The notes: a model not told the origin generated them from the letters alone. Positions 28,993 to 39,211 are shown, counted from the first letter of the stretch. The stretch: DNA of 64,000 nt from Shewanella phaeophyticola (GCF_025398315.1 NZ_JAODOQ010000001.1:4464001-4528000); one strand, 5' to 3'. A program made the numbers and translations.

Positions 28993-29752
28993 TTACTTTA
29001 CAGGGGTTAATAAAACATCCTGCATGGCTTGAACGTCAAATTTCGCTAGGCCTCTGGTTGATAATGTCGCACCACTTTTTACCTTCGGGAGTATTATTAA
29101 ACGTGACGTGCAAGGTTTTATCTTGCACGATTTTGGGGTTCACTTGTAATAATGAGGCGACCTTAGCAATTTGCGGATCAGACTTTAGGTATTCAAATAC
29201 GTTTATATCCATGATGATGGCGTCGATTCGGCCTTTTGCAAGTTTTAGGATATTTTGTTTTTCATCGATGCCCGATTCAAATTTTTGGCTGCCATTGGCA
29301 ATCATTTCATCTATTTCAACGGTATTGATATAACCCTTCAGTACCCCCTAATTCATATCGATTTAAATCACTGACCTGATCCCAAATAATCGGATTACTC
29401 TTACGCTCTATCAGTACGATAGGGCTGGCACCTATGGGATCTGAAAACAATAACTCGCTAGAGGGATTATAGTAAGTGGGGTAATAACCTACGACTTGGC
29501 CTGTTTTTACTGTTCGGGAGGCTCGGTTCCAGGGCAAAACACCTATCGCGAGCGTGTGACCTTGATAACTCAATGCTTGAGTAATGATTTGACTGTTGAT
29601 GCCATGTTTGGGGAGAGCGCTACCAGTAAAAGGGGCCATTCTATGGTGGAAAGCTAGAGCGTATCGGCCTTTAGTCCTGCAGATAAACACAATGTGGTTA
29701 GGATGATGCAGAGACAATATTGTTTCAGTTTTATTGGTACCGCATCCATCAT
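28993..29752 (-). pseudogene. Periplasmic solute-binding protein (SBP_bac_3-like), multiply frameshifted
   Basis: Three frames must be joined. From ATG 29752 a signal-like stretch (CLCIILTTLCLSAGLKAD) is in one frame. The body (AFHHRMAPFTGSALP, LPWNRASRTVKTGQVVGYYP) is in a second. The rest (GYINTVEIDEMIANGSQKF, GRIDAIIMDINVFEYLKS) is in a third, and the ending AKFDVQAMQDVLLTPVK needs a further shift near 29045-29056. The break at 29344-29348 is a run of five bases that should be four. The fold is that of small periplasmic substrate-binding proteins related to amino-acid ABC transporters. Confidence 0.7.
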
Positions 29753-30208
29753 TTTCACCAGTCCGTTGTGAGTTAGCTTTGAAGAACATTTTAATATAAG
29801 CATAAATTTTTTATAGTTTTATGGCATTTTTACAGAATGATTAGCTATATAAATCAATCTGTAAGCTTTTTAAAGCCGCCTCCAAATAAAAAATGCTGAT
29901 GATAAAAATAGTTGGAGTAAAAGCTTAAAACGTCTGTGCCAATGTTGGTACTAGCGATAACGCTCACTTACCGCGAGTGGTAGAAGCTCTTACGTATCCT
30001 GACGTTGTCGATTGTAATTAATTCAAACAAGATGCTGATTATTGGGTTTGTCCTGTGTAAATTCTAGTCTTTTTTAGGCTTGCATTGTTTTTTATCTGCT
30101 CTATGTTGAGTGCTCAGTTGTAACAAAACGCACGAAAGTGATAACAAAAACACAAACAAAAAATAACAATCTGTGTATTGCTGTAGCAGATAAAAATGAG
30201 GACAACCC
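29753..30208. other. Divergent intergenic region upstream of the lipase gene
   Basis: About 450 AT-rich bases with no supported gene; presumably holds promoters for the divergent solute-binding-protein and lipase genes. Confidence 0.45.
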
Positions 30209-31258
30209 ATGAAAAAATCGATGTTGTTGCTGTTAGCTGGTTTATTCAGTTGTGCAGCACAAGCGGCAGTGAGTGGCTATCCAGTCGTATTGGTGCATGG
30301 CTTTCAGCCGGATAACTTACAAAGCAAACCTACTGGGGCACAGGTGAGCAATAATGGTGCTGATTACTGGGCACAATACTGGCGCGATAGAGCTGACGAA
30401 CGTATCGACTGGCCATCACAAGAACGGGTCGCCGATAAGATCACTAGCCAATATGTTTGGCCAAAACTGCAACAAATGTCACGTGACGGCACCTGTGCTA
30501 ATGGTTGTGTGTTTGTGAGTCATTCAACAGGCGACTTAGTGACACGATATATTATCGATAACCAAGCATTATGGTTACAAAATGCGGGTCTACAGCCGCT
30601 GAATATTGTGGCAACGTTCGACTTTGCTGGTGCTGGCGGTGGTGTTGAGCTTGCTGACTTAGCGGTCAATGTGGCTAATGGTTCTGGTTTAATTAACTCC
30701 ACGGTTAAGCTTGCTGTGTCGTTATGGCTCGGTGCTACGCCGTCATCATCTAACATTGGGGTGTTAAATGATTTACGGGTGAATACTGCGCGTCAATTAG
30801 CTTCATTTCCAGATAGCCGGGTGCCGCGCTTACGTTTTGCTGGCGCAGGTTCTGACTTTTTAGGCACGACAGGGGCTTTTTTACCAGGAGAAGATGACGG
30901 TGTTGTCGCGAGTCATTCAAGTTGTGGTGCAGCCTCTGCCAGCAGTTATAACAGTTGTTCGCGCAGTGTTGCATTTGATGGCAAGTTAACCTCGGTTAAT
31001 GATCCAAATGCATTTATGCCTTACCATTATCCGATGTTGATGAGTGAAGGTTATAGCCACAACGACACCATTGGCAGCAGCGCTAAAGATGAAGTGACTA
31101 CCGCTAATAATAGCTCGGCTTACTTAAATGGTGACAACATCAAGTTTACCACCTATGACGAAAAACGTGGTTGGTGGATTTTTAGTTCGCGTTATAGAGT
31201 GGTGAGTAACTCTAGTCGAACCAGCATGTCGTCATTGGTTTATCAGGCCGCAAATTAG
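30209..31258 (+). CDS. Secreted alpha/beta-hydrolase lipase
   Basis: 349 residues with signal peptide (MKKSMLLLLAGLFSCAAQAA). Alpha/beta-hydrolase lipase features: oxyanion-hole VVLVHGF, nucleophile Ser in FVSHSTGDLVTRY (GxSxG-like, with Ser in place of the first Gly), probable catalytic Asp in LPGEDDGVVASHS and His in GYSHNDTIG. Cys pairs (GTCANGC; SSCGAAS...NSCSR) suggest disulphides. It likely hydrolyses extracellular triglycerides or esters. A membrane-anchored gene follows 27 bases downstream. Confidence 0.85.
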   Translation: MKKSMLLLLAGLFSCAAQAAVSGYPVVLVHGFQPDNLQSKPTGAQVSNNGADYWAQYWRDRADERIDWPSQERVADKITSQYVWPKLQQMSRDGTCANGCVFVSHSTGDLVTRYIIDNQALWLQNAGLQPLNIVATFDFAGAGGGVELADLAVNVANGSGLINSTVKLAVSLWLGATPSSSNIGVLNDLRVNTARQLASFPDSRVPRLRFAGAGSDFLGTTGAFLPGEDDGVVASHSSCGAASASSYNSCSRSVAFDGKLTSVNDPNAFMPYHYPMLMSEGYSHNDTIGSSAKDEVTTANNSSAYLNGDNIKFTTYDEKRGWWIFSSRYRVVSNSSRTSMSSLVYQAAN

Positions 31259-31285
31259 TCCCCACTCAATGCGGATTTAGCTATT

Positions 31286-32338
31286 ATGAAGCATAAAAAA
31301 AAGATCAGTATTGTTGCCCTGCTTGTTGGATGTGCAGGATATTGGTATCTCTTGTCTGAGCCGGCTCCCACGCTGGCTCAGGCAGTTGTTCCAAATCAAG
31401 ACTCTCAAAGCGTTACTCATCAACCCAGTGTGGTAAAGCCGATGCTGCCTAAGCAAGCTACTGTAAAAGAAACCGTACCTGAGACAGTGAGCGAGCGTTT
31501 TTCATTGCTTGCTAAAGCTTATGCACAAGAGCTTTCTTTGCCTGCGTATTCGGTGCCACTTGGGATTGATGATGTTCATTTGTTAAACCCTAATCGTTAT
31601 GTGCCACAACCTGTGATGTTAGAAGGTGGTGCAAGCGCTAGCATAGTGTTGCCTAAATATCGCTTTAGTTTCCCTGAACCCGTCACGGTGACGTTAGAGG
31701 TTAATGGACTATCGGTTAGCGGTGTCAACGCCTTGATTAACAGTGAAACCGATGCCAGTCAGGTGTTGGCTGAAGATGAGATGTTAGGGCAAAACGGACG
31801 CTGGACAGTGCAACTCGATGCCACAGAAGAATGGGATGACTCGATGGCGGTCAATGTTAGCTTTAGCGCTAATGGTAAAAAGCAGACTTTAACGACGGGC
31901 ATTGAATATAGCTACCCAACAGCGACGATCACCGGTGTGGGTGAAGTACGAGCTGAAGGGCATGATATGTTAATCCCACTAAAAATAACGGTCGAAAAAG
32001 CCGGTTATTATCGAGTAAGAGCCAATCTGTATACTACAAATCAACAACCTGTAGCGCTGTTAACCGCTTCTGACAAGCTGTCTGAAGGTGAGGTTGAAAT
32101 GGAGCTCAAAGCCTACAAGGGTGTGCTGCCTAAGCAAGATGGTGAGTTTACTCTGGGGAGTTTTGTATTGGAACGTCGCCCTGCAGTACCTGGTGAGTTA
32201 ACACGTTATGGTCGCAGTAATGAGTCTAACTATGAGTTAGGTGAATTTGCCGTTGAACAATTGTCTGATGAGCCTTGGCAGCCTGATGAGCAAGAAATGC
32301 AGCGACTGCAATTTTTGCAAAAAATGGCCAATGAATAA
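31286..32338 (+). CDS. Membrane-anchored periplasmic protein of unknown function, downstream of lipase
   Basis: 350 residues: a short basic start, one N-terminal helix (ISIVALLVGCAGYWYLL), a Pro/Gln/Val-rich linker and a beta-rich body resembling Ig-like domains (VTVTLEVNGLSVSGVNALIN; GYYRVRANLYTTNQQPVALL). The position next to a lipase and the anchor-plus-linker layout recall lipase-specific foldases, but I do not see the foldase signature RxxFDY. It could belong to the DUF4785-like exported proteins; I cannot confirm this. It is probably co-transcribed with the lipase. Confidence 0.6.
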   Translation: MKHKKKISIVALLVGCAGYWYLLSEPAPTLAQAVVPNQDSQSVTHQPSVVKPMLPKQATVKETVPETVSERFSLLAKAYAQELSLPAYSVPLGIDDVHLLNPNRYVPQPVMLEGGASASIVLPKYRFSFPEPVTVTLEVNGLSVSGVNALINSETDASQVLAEDEMLGQNGRWTVQLDATEEWDDSMAVNVSFSANGKKQTLTTGIEYSYPTATITGVGEVRAEGHDMLIPLKITVEKAGYYRVRANLYTTNQQPVALLTASDKLSEGEVEMELKAYKGVLPKQDGEFTLGSFVLERRPAVPGELTRYGRSNESNYELGEFAVEQLSDEPWQPDEQEMQRLQFLQKMANE

Positions 32339-32555
32339 GTGTAAAAATGATGATCCAGTTAATGTCAGTTAACCTTGCGGTAAACTTAAAGTGAATATCA
32401 TATTTTGAAATGAGTAATTCTCTTTTATGTAAGTGTGAATATTCTCTGTTTTTTTACTGGATTGAAGTGTACTTTTTTTAAACAGTCTTATACTCAATAT
32501 ACCGCCCAACTTATTTTTATACTCACAAGGGTTATGGCGGAAATCGGGAGGATAC

Positions 32556-32940
32556 ATGTTCTTAGACTACTTTGCGCTAGGTGTGCTTTTTTTTGTCATC
32601 ATCTTTATTTTCTACGGCATTATTGCCATCCACGATATTCCCTATGAGATTGCCAAAAAACGCAATCACCCCCAACAAGATGCCTTGCATATTGCTGGTT
32701 GGGTTAGTTTATTCACCTTGCATGCCATTTGGCCTTTTTTATGGATATGAAGCTACCTTATATCGTGAAGATAGAGGTTGGGGGTTTAGCGATTCTCGCA
32801 AACGAGAATTAATACTAGAAGGAGAGGTAAAAGAGTTAATTCAGCATGTGAGCGCGTTAAACGAACGCTTAACAGCGTTAGAGCAACCCGTCGCAGTGGG
32901 CAAACCGCCCCAATCAGACGATAAACCACAAGAGGCATAA
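32556..32940 (+). pseudogene. yiaW: DUF3302 inner-membrane protein (YiaW-like), frameshifted
   Basis: A strong ribosome-binding site (GGGAGG) precedes MFLDYFALGVLFFVIIFIFY, very close to E. coli YiaW including HDIPYEIAKKRNHP and the second helix AGWVSLFTLHAIWPFLWI. The frame then stops at 32750, while the other frame continues ATLYREDRGWGFSDS as expected. One extra base at about 32749-32751 (TATGAAGCT for TATGGGCT or similar) explains it. The C-terminal part is a short coiled coil. It lies 2 bases upstream of the yiaV-like gene. Confidence 0.85.
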
Positions 32941-32942
32941 TC

Positions 32943-34087
32943 ATGGACTTATTACTCATACTGACTTATGCCGCCATTTGTATCGCGATTTTTAAAATAT
33001 TTAAGATCCCCTTAAATAAGTGGATCGTGCCGACGGCTATTCTTGGCGGTATTGTGTTAATTGGGTCTTTATTGATGTTGATGAACTATAACCATCCCTA
33101 CACTCGATTTGCTCGGGAGTATTTTGTCACTATCCCTATTGTACCTGCCGTTAAAGGATTAGTGACAGAGGTGAATGTAAAGGCTAATTCGCCGATTAAA
33201 AAGGGTGATGTGTTATTTAAAATTGACCCTACACCTTATCTTGCGGTGGTTAAACAAAAACAAGCTGCGTTAAAAGAGGCTGAGTTACAAGTGCCGCAAC
33301 TTGAAGCTGCATTTAACATAGCTGCTGCCAAAGAAGAGCAGGCCACAGCAGATAAAGACCGCACAGAGTCTGCGTATAAACGTTATGAAGAGGCCATAAA
33401 AAGGGTGGGCGTAACTCGCCTTTTACTGAGTTAGAGCTCGATAATCGTCGTCAATTGTTTGTTTCGGCCTCTGCACAGCTTAATGCCGCAAGTGCAGAAG
33501 CGTTACGTACTCGCTTAGCTTATGAGTCTAACCTGGATGGCGTCAATACAAAGGTTGCTGGGCTTCAGGCTGATTTAGCTAAAGCTGAGTATGACTTACA
33601 ACAAACGGTAGTGAGAGCCCCGTCTGATGGTGTTGTGACACAACTTGCACTACGCGAAGGTGCCATGGCAGTACCATTACCCTTGCGCCCAGCGTTGACT
33701 TTTATTCCTGCTGAAACTCGATACTTTGCTGGCGCTTTTTGGCAAAACTCATTGTTAAGGCTAAAAGAGGGAGATGACGCTGAAGTGATTATTGATGCAA
33801 TGCCTGGGCGAGTGTTTAAAGGCAAAGTGTCTAAAGTTTTACCGGCAATGGCTGAGGGTGAGTTGCAATTTAGTGGTAATTTACAGTCGTCTGATAGATT
33901 GTTTCAACGTGGTCGAGTGTTAGTGTTGATTGAACTAGAAGATGATGCTTTAAGGGAGTCATTACCTGCTGGTGTTGCTGGCCAGGTGGCGGTTTATACC
34001 GACCACTTTAGCCATGTCGCTGTTATGCGTAAAGTCTTGTTAAGAATGCAAGGTTGGTTAAATTATCTGTTTGCCGAAGGTCATTAA
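32943..34087 (+). pseudogene. yiaV: HlyD-family membrane fusion protein (YiaV-like), frameshifted
   Basis: Two N-terminal hydrophobic segments are followed by a biotinyl-lipoyl-like domain (VTEVNVKANSPIKKGDVLFK), a coiled-coil hairpin and DLQQTVVRAPSDGVVTQLAL. The first frame ends at 33434 and the second starts SPFTELELDNRRQLFVSASA. The break at 33397-33405 sits in runs A5 and G3. Removing one base from each run gives EAIKGGRNSPFTELEL, so two homopolymer insertions fit. YiaV/YiaW-like pairs are uncharacterised inner-membrane export components. Confidence 0.85.
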
Positions 34088-34147
34088 CGTCTATAGAAAT
34101 ACATTTTTGATTTAAAACGTGCGGCCGCTAATTTGTTTATATTGTGT

Positions 34148-35071
34148 TTATTGCACTTTATTGCGGCCGCCATGTTTAGCGCTATATAAGGCTTTATCTG
34201 CACGACAAAACAACTCGTTCATTGAGGTGTCACCCTCAGTGAGCGTGCTACAACCAATTGATATGGTAATATTAATCCCCTTACTGGTTTGCGCCACATA
34301 AAATGAATGTTGAGCTATTTGAGCCCTAATTCGCTCGGCAATCACCTTGGCTTCATTTTGATCTGTCATCGGTAAAATCGCGGTGAATTCTTCACCACCA
34401 ATGCGTGATAACGAGTCCGATTGGCGCAATAATTTATCGCAGGTTTGGGCAAATTCTTTGAGTATCTGGTCTCCGCCTATATGACCATAACAGTCATTAA
34501 TCGCTTTAAAGTAATCGATGTCGATAACCAGTAAAGAAAGTGGTTGATTAAACCGAATTGCGCGGGCGCATTCTTGTTTAGCAATTTGATTGTAAGCTCG
34601 GCGATTGTGTACGCCAGTGAGTTGATCAGTATTAACCAGACTTTCAATATGTTGATGGGCTTCTTCTAAGGCTTTTTGGGTATTTTTTAATTCGGTAATA
34701 TCTACGCCCATAATGACAGTATTGCCACTGTCGAGATTAATTCTGGTCATTTTAAACCAGCGGCCATCTGTTAAGTCGGTTTCATATTGATTAAGCGCTT
34801 TGTCTGAATGCAGCTTATGCAGGTTTGCAAGCCATTGATCAAAATTGTCGGCGTTGATAATGACGCCTTGTTTGGTTTCCCAAGCGTTACGCAATAAATC
34901 GGCCGACTTTTTGCCCGTTGCATTCTGTACAGTAGTACCAAATATGCTGGCAAAATGTTGATTGCAATATATCACTTCCTTGTCACTGTTGATTATCCCT
35001 AAGCAGTTGGGCGTAATTTTTATTGCTTCTAGAAAAATAGCTTCCAAATTAGCAGGTATACTTTCGGGCAT
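34148..35071 (-). CDS. PAS-GGDEF diguanylate cyclase
   Basis: 307 residues. An N-terminal PAS domain (about 10-130; VIYCNQHFASIFGTT, DGRWFKMTRINLDSGN) is followed by a GGDEF domain with the active-site motif RIGGEEFTAI. An RxxD inhibitory site (RQSD) lies five residues before GGEEF, so product inhibition by c-di-GMP is expected. It makes the second messenger c-di-GMP. No transmembrane segments are evident, so it is probably cytoplasmic. Convergent with the yiaV-like gene. Confidence 0.93.
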   Translation of the reverse strand: MPESIPANLEAIFLEAIKITPNCLGIINSDKEVIYCNQHFASIFGTTVQNATGKKSADLLRNAWETKQGVIINADNFDQWLANLHKLHSDKALNQYETDLTDGRWFKMTRINLDSGNTVIMGVDITELKNTQKALEEAHQHIESLVNTDQLTGVHNRRAYNQIAKQECARAIRFNQPLSLLVIDIDYFKAINDCYGHIGGDQILKEFAQTCDKLLRQSDSLSRIGGEEFTAILPMTDQNEAKVIAERIRAQIAQHSFYVAQTSKGINITISIGCSTLTEGDTSMNELFCRADKALYSAKHGGRNKVQ

Positions 35072-35274
35072 AGAATACTCAAGGATATGAAGATGTATAT
35101 TGACAATTATAAGTTAAATTATTCACTTATTATTAACAATTAGTAGGTTAGTATAATATTATTTTTAGCGAGCATTGTTTGTGACTGTTTTTGCTCATTT
35201 TTTAAAAAGTGTAATATGAGTAAATTAATTCACGTGTCAGCCTTTAGGGTGATAGCTGGTGGCGTTTTGGTTAT

Positions 35275-35311
35275 AAAAAAGCCGACTAGTATGATAATAG
35301 TCGGGCTTTTT
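35275..35311. terminator. Terminator downstream of the molybdenum hydroxylase genes
   Basis: Imperfect stem AAAAAGCCGACTA/TAGTCGGGCTTTTT with terminal A and T runs, located just beyond the large-subunit stop when read on the minus strand. Confidence 0.75.
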
Positions 35312-35343
35312 AAGTTATTAATTAAACTTACTTGGCATATTGA

Positions 35344-37649
35344 TTAAATACTCGTGAGCTTACTTTTAAGATCGTTTGGCTTCATTGGTAACTTGCGTAA
35401 ACGCACGCCAACCGCATTATAAATTGCGTTGGCAATGGCTGGTGCTACGGGCGTTACTGCTGGCTCTCCTAATCCTGAAGGTGGTTGAGTGCTTGGAATA
35501 AACTCAATTTTTATTTCAGGGGTTTGGTAAATACGTACTGGCGTATAAGTACTAAAGTTTGAGTCTTTATATTGGCCATTAACGATCTCGGTGCCTTCAT
35601 GAATAGCCATTGATAAGCCCCATAGCGCCGCGCCCTGACACTGTGCTTCTGCGCCATTAGGGTGCACAATAATCCCGGCATCAATCGCAATATACAGTTT
35701 TTGTACGTCAATGCTGCCACGGTCTTTGTCTACTTGCACTTGAACGGCACAAGCCACCCAGGTGGGCATATCGCGCTCTTGACCAAAGGTAGAGGCAATG
35801 CCCAAACCGGTGTTTTCGGCTTGAGGTTTGCCCCACTCAATCATTTCAGCCGCTTTTTTCAGTACCGCAGCCTGACGTGCGGCACCACCAGCAGCAACAG
35901 GTGTGGTACCTGCATTTCGACCTTCGGCGATGAGCATGTCGAGACGGAATTGCAGTGGATCTTTACCGGCATGATGCGCGGCTTCGTCCATAAAACTTTC
36001 AACCGCCCAACCAGTCCAACCTGTACTCTACTGAACGTAACCAACCCGGTCTAAAAGTGGCAATGGCTAAATCGTTAGACACGGCACGTACTTTTTGTGC
36101 GCCTACGCTGTACCAGTGATCGGCACCTGCAATGGAGAATGGATCAAATGGTTGACCATTGATTCCTTTAGGCATAAAGCCGGGCGCTAAAACTTGTGTT
36201 GGCCAACCTGCTGTAGCGTGATGTTCCATCGCGGTCACCGCTTTGTTGCCATCGAAAGCCATTTTTAATTGCTGTACTGAAACAGAGCGCGCACTGTCAA
36301 ATTGCATATCTTGCGGGCGCATCATCACCATTTTGACTGGCTTACCGCCCAATGCTTTAGAGGTGAGTGCCGCTGGAATGGTGTAGTCGCCGTTAAGTCT
36401 GCGGCCAAAGCCACCGCCTAACATGTAACTACGGATAACAATGTTGGCTTCATCTTCTGCAAGCGCTGTCGCTAGCACAGGCAGGGTAAGTGATTGCCAC
36501 TGACATCCTGAATGAATTTCCCAAATGCCGTCTGGGTTTTTAAATACCAAAGCATTTAACGGTTCCATCTGCGCATGCAGTACGGTGCTGGTGATGTACT
36601 CTTCGGCAATAGTGCTTTTTGCGCCGGCAAACGCTGGCTCAGTTTCAACATTACCTGTGTCTAAAATGCCGCCTTTGCTGGCGTCGTTGAGTAACGTTTT
36701 ACCGTGGGCAATAATGTCAGCTTCAGATACGTTAGCGGTTTCACCTTCATCCCAGGTTACTTTAACCAGCTTTGAGGCTTTTTGTGCAGCAAAAAAGCTG
36801 CTGGCGATTACCATTAACCAACCTGGCACACTGCCACTGGCATCATCTAACACGATTGTTTGTTGATAGCCTTTAACCGATTTGGCAGCTGAGTCGTCAA
36901 ACTTAACCACTTTTGAGCCATAGCGGGTTGGCGGCAAAATCGGGTTGGCGTACACCATACCATCTACTTTAGCGTCGATACCAAATACGGTTTTACCATT
37001 GGTTTTATTGGCAATATCAAGTGAGGTAACTTGTTGGCCAACCAATTTAAGATCAGCATTGGGTTTAAGCGGCAGTTGCTTGAGTTCTTCTTCGGTAAAT
37101 TGACGGGTTAAGCCCATTTCGACCAATTCGCCAAACGACAATTCGCCTTTGCTTGATACGATTTTACCGTTACTGGCTTTACAGTCAGCAGGTGCAATGC
37201 CCCATTTTTTAGCTGCAGCTTCAATTAGTGCCGTACGACCAGCGGCGCCCGCTTGGCGGTACACCGGCCAGCTTTGCGAAATAGACCAGCTACCTCCCGT
37301 GACCATATAACCCCAACGTGGGTCGCTGTCTACGTGGATAATTTCAATATCATCCCACGAGGCTTCAAGCTCATCAGCTAAAATACGCGCAATAGCCGTA
37401 CCCACATGTTGGCTCCATTTCTGAGCGCATAATGTTGACTTTAATTTTGCCGGCAGTGTCGATTGAGTACCATAAAGACGGCTCGTAAATGTCGCCTTCA
37501 CTTGGTAGTACTTTGCCGTCTGGGCTAGCGGGATTCATGGCAGCCATTAAGTGGCGAGGAAACCCAAAGCTGACACCAACCGCTGTCATGGCAATTAAAA
37601 AACCGCGGCGGGTCATGCCTGCCGATCCACGTTTAGGCAGTCTGCTCAT
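35344..37649 (-). pseudogene. Molybdopterin-binding aldehyde/isoquinoline oxidoreductase-type large subunit, two frameshifts
   Basis: It starts MSRLPKRGSAGMTRRGFLIA with AAGGAG upstream and has a twin-arginine-like signal. The body matches IorB-type large subunits of the xanthine oxidase superfamily: GGSWSISQSWPVYRQAG, GGGFGRRLNGDYTIPAAL and the catalytic-Glu region GLGEPAVTPVAPAIANA. The frame breaks at about 37414 (one extra base; expected EMGQHVGTAIARIL) and about 36025 (one extra base; expected VETGWTGWAVESF). The three pieces together give normal length. It would oxidise aldehydes or N-heterocycles in the periplasm with a molybdenum cofactor. Confidence 0.88.
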
Positions 37650-38112
37650 CGTTACTCTCCTTGATTGAGTTTGCAGCTTCATGAATGGCACTACGGATAC
37701 GCACGTAGGTCATACAGCGACATAAGTTTCCGCCCATTACCGCGTCAATATCTTTATCGGTCGGTGCTGGGTTGTCTTTTAATAATGCGGCGGCTTGCAT
37801 AATTTGCCCAGATTGGCAGTAACCACATTGCGGCACTTGCAGTTTTTGCCAGGAAATTTGTAAAGGATGATCGCCGTTTTCAGATAGGCCTTCAATCGTA
37901 GTAATTTCAGCGCCTTCGACTGACGATATTGGGGTAATGCATGAGCGTGTTGCTTGGCCACCAATATGTACGGTACATGCGCCGCAGGTACCAATACCAC
38001 AACCAAACTTAGTGCCGGTCATGTTGAGTTCATCGCGGATCACCCACAAAAGCGGGGTGTCGCTTTCTACGTCGGCAGTCATCGGCTTGCCATTTAAAAT
38101 AAATTTTGCCAT
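37633..38112 (-). CDS. (2Fe-2S)-binding small subunit of molybdenum hydroxylase
   Basis: 159 residues. The N-terminal ferredoxin-like domain has GCGIGTCGACTVH, and the C-terminal four-helix domain has the second cluster motif CGYCQSGQIMQA with GNLCRCMTYV. It passes electrons from the molybdenum centre. Its end overlaps the large-subunit start by 17 bases. It has no signal of its own, so it is presumably co-exported with the Tat-signal-bearing large subunit. Confidence 0.93.
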   Translation of the reverse strand: MAKFILNGKPMTADVESDTPLLWVIRDELNMTGTKFGCGIGTCGACTVHIGGQATRSCITPISSVEGAEITTIEGLSENGDHPLQISWQKLQVPQCGYCQSGQIMQAAALLKDNPAPTDKDIDAVMGGNLCRCMTYVRIRSAIHEAANSIKESNDEQTA

Positions 38113-38183
38113 TGGTCACTTCTCCAGTGAATTAATGCTCAAACTTGGGCTTGATAACTATCTCACCCACTTTTTAGTTTTGG

Positions 38184-38463
38184 CTAGGGTCTGTTGATTT
38201 TTGCTGGTTGAATTTTGTTCGAGTTAAAAACGTGTTAATCGAGGCGAATGGATTGATGCCTAGTCATCTAAGCAAAATCCATTCAACAAAGAGTAAAACG
38301 TTTTTAGCCGAGCCCTTTGGGCAGCGTTTGTTGGCCATTTTTACTGCGTTATCGACTTTTTATGTAGAATAACTACACATCTAAGTCTCTGCCGCGCACT
38401 TGTATATGAGTAATGGCCAACAATTCGCTGCAAAAATAACCTTGAAAGATCAACAGCCCCTAG
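38184..38463. mobile_element. MITE-like repeat, copy 3 (long form, 280 bp)
   Basis: Same termini and internal sequence as 13700-13968, with scattered base differences and a few extra bases in the right part. The right terminus has one mismatch (CAACAGCCCCTAG). It lies 71 bases upstream of the small-subunit start, so it may have displaced or supplied promoter elements. Confidence 0.85.
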
Positions 38464-38492
38464 GTGTTTCCCCAGCTGATTGACGCTCAATA

Positions 38493-38669
38493 CATCACGA
38501 AACCGCTCATAGCAATGCTATTGGACGTATGGCGGTTGCTAACTCTATCGAGTATTACGTTGTTAAGGGAGTTGGATCATCTCAATACGCTGCATGGTTG
38601 GCCTTTAACTCATTGATCATTAATGCAACCTAGCGTGACCAAGGTATTACTTGGTTAGATAAACTTTGA
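38493..38669 (+). pseudogene. Unidentified gene remnant
   Basis: A stretch reads like real protein (HHETAHSNAIGRMAVANSIE, then AAWLAFNSLIINAT, TAG, RDQGITWLDKL). The TAG sits where a Trp codon would fit. No start or ribosome-binding site is present, and the MITE ends just upstream, so the 5' part may have been lost to that insertion. I do not recognise the family. Confidence 0.4.
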
Positions 38670-39211
38670 TGAGTCATGACCGTGCTTGGCTGAGTGACAA
38701 GGTATATCATGGGTTGCCAAACCGTTATCACTGCTAAACCTAATATTACTGCGCCACATACGTTGTTCTCGATGGGTTTTAGCATTTAGGTTGCCTTGTT
38801 TTCTACACGTAAAGTGCAATAAACAAGGGAATATCTCATCGTACGCTCCCTGTTCGAATCTTTATTTATATCTGGTTATTATTTAAGCCTAAGCAATGCT
38901 TATTACTTTGTAAAGAAATCAATTGTCCGTAAATTAGTTATTAATAATACAGTAAGTTGAAAATGGAATACATGAGATTTTGTTATCACAAGTTTTATGT
39001 TAATGCTTTGTTTAGTAATCGATTTATTTCGTTTAAGTGTTGTTGCGGCAAGCTTCTCGTTTGTCACGTTAGCGTTTAATTGAGCGACGAATCGATGGCG
39101 TTATTATCGACACTCATGGGCGATAGCGCTATTCGATGATGGTATAGCCTAATAACGTACGTTTGGTTCGATATTATGCTTGTATTTACAGCTGTGATTT
39201 ATAATAATGAA
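38670..39211. other. Non-coding region upstream of the iron-uptake operon
   Basis: About 540 bases with no supported gene; probably further remains of the decayed locus plus the promoter of the DUF3325 operon. Confidence 0.45.

Noticed and set aside
31286-32338. Gene after the lipase considered as a lipase-specific foldase (lifO)
   Set aside because: The RxxFDY motif and the helical foldase pattern are not seen; the body looks beta-rich.
34115-34175. Two GCGGCCGC palindromes considered as a terminator or cloning scar
   Set aside because: One lies within the last codons of the GGDEF gene in a natural protein sequence, and no T-run follows; there is no vector sequence.
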